Origin: JAFGED01 sp034430835
Lineage (GTDB): Bacteria > Chloroflexota > Anaerolineae > B4-G1
Direction: 5' to 3'
Assembly (NCBI GenBank): GCA_034430835.1
Contig: DAOUDX010000113.1
Span: 1-5,658 of the forward strand
DNA: 5,658 bases
A model generated the notes under the pieces. It saw only the letters and a list, made by a program, of their open reading frames with translations, was not told the origin of the DNA and made no database searches. The position numbers and the translations under genes were made by a program. Shown here piece by piece: positions 5,598 through 5,658 of the stretch (positions are counted from its first letter, which is position 1; every line of letters starts with the position of its first letter).

Positions 5598-5658
5598 AAT
5601 CGCCTTCCTCTCATCGCCCGCGCCGACATGCGCGGCGCAACGCAGAGCTCCTCATGGC
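5598..5658. other. Right-edge segment, no gene resolved
   Basis: Sixty-one bases upstream of the first complete gene. Two minus-strand frames remain open to the edge: one ends in TGA at 5613-5611, the other in a TGA that overlaps the ATG at 5597 (ATGA overlap). Either could be the tail of an upstream gene, but both stretches are arginine-rich and too short to judge. A small inverted repeat (5620-5638) lies here. No clear promoter is seen, so whether the transcript begins here or further upstream is open. Confidence 0.3.
5620..5638. repeat. Small GC inverted repeat
   Basis: GCGCCG and CGGCGC form a 6-base-pair stem around a 7-base loop, about 23 bases before the first complete gene. There is no T-tract after it on the minus strand, so it does not look like an intrinsic terminator. 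It may be chance in GC-rich DNA or a minor 5' leader hairpin. Confidence 0.3.

Noticed and set aside
5620..5638. Inverted repeat as an intrinsic terminator
   Set aside because: The stem has only six pairs and no run of T follows it on the minus strand.

Overview
All eight well-supported genes in this window lie on the minus strand and read from right to left. Most gaps are short (4, 8, 14 and 18 bases; the longer ones are 55, 69 and 110), and nearly every start has a purine-rich Shine-Dalgarno site. The simplest reading is one bacterial transcription unit that enters at the right edge and leaves at the left edge. The DNA is moderately GC-rich and uses ordinary bacterial signals. No rRNA, tRNA, CRISPR array, insertion sequence or integrase is visible. 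No housekeeping gene fixes the taxon. An environmental or anaerobic lineage such as Chloroflexota or a deltaproteobacterial relative is only a guess.

Layout in the direction of transcription: (1) 5597-4767, a polytopic membrane protein of the isoprenylcysteine carboxyl methyltransferase (ICMT/PEMT-like) type. (2) 4748-4104, a soluble class I SAM methyltransferase. (3) 4089-3532, a second, short ICMT-like membrane methyltransferase, probably starting at TTG. (4) A 110-base gap with a possible 33-residue ORF (3503-3402). (5) 3421-2696, a protein of the L-2-amino-thiazoline-4-carboxylate (ATC) hydrolase family. (6) 2640-2098, an unrecognised membrane protein with four predicted membrane segments. 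(7) 2028-1390, a second ATC-hydrolase-family paralogue. (8) 1385-786, a second class I SAM methyltransferase. (9) 777 to beyond the left edge, a third ICMT-like membrane domain read in one open frame into a metallo-beta-lactamase-fold (MBL) hydrolase domain. This last gene is cut by the window edge.

The content is unusual: five putative SAM-dependent methyltransferases (three membrane-embedded, two soluble), two ATC-hydrolase paralogues flanking a small membrane protein, and an MBL hydrolase fused to a methyltransferase. The gene types are arranged almost as a mirror image around the small membrane protein. The inferred theme is a membrane-associated pathway that methylates and hydrolyses a small molecule or lipid, perhaps sulfur- or thiazoline-containing. 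The substrate cannot be read from the sequence. I do not recognise this combination as a described system.
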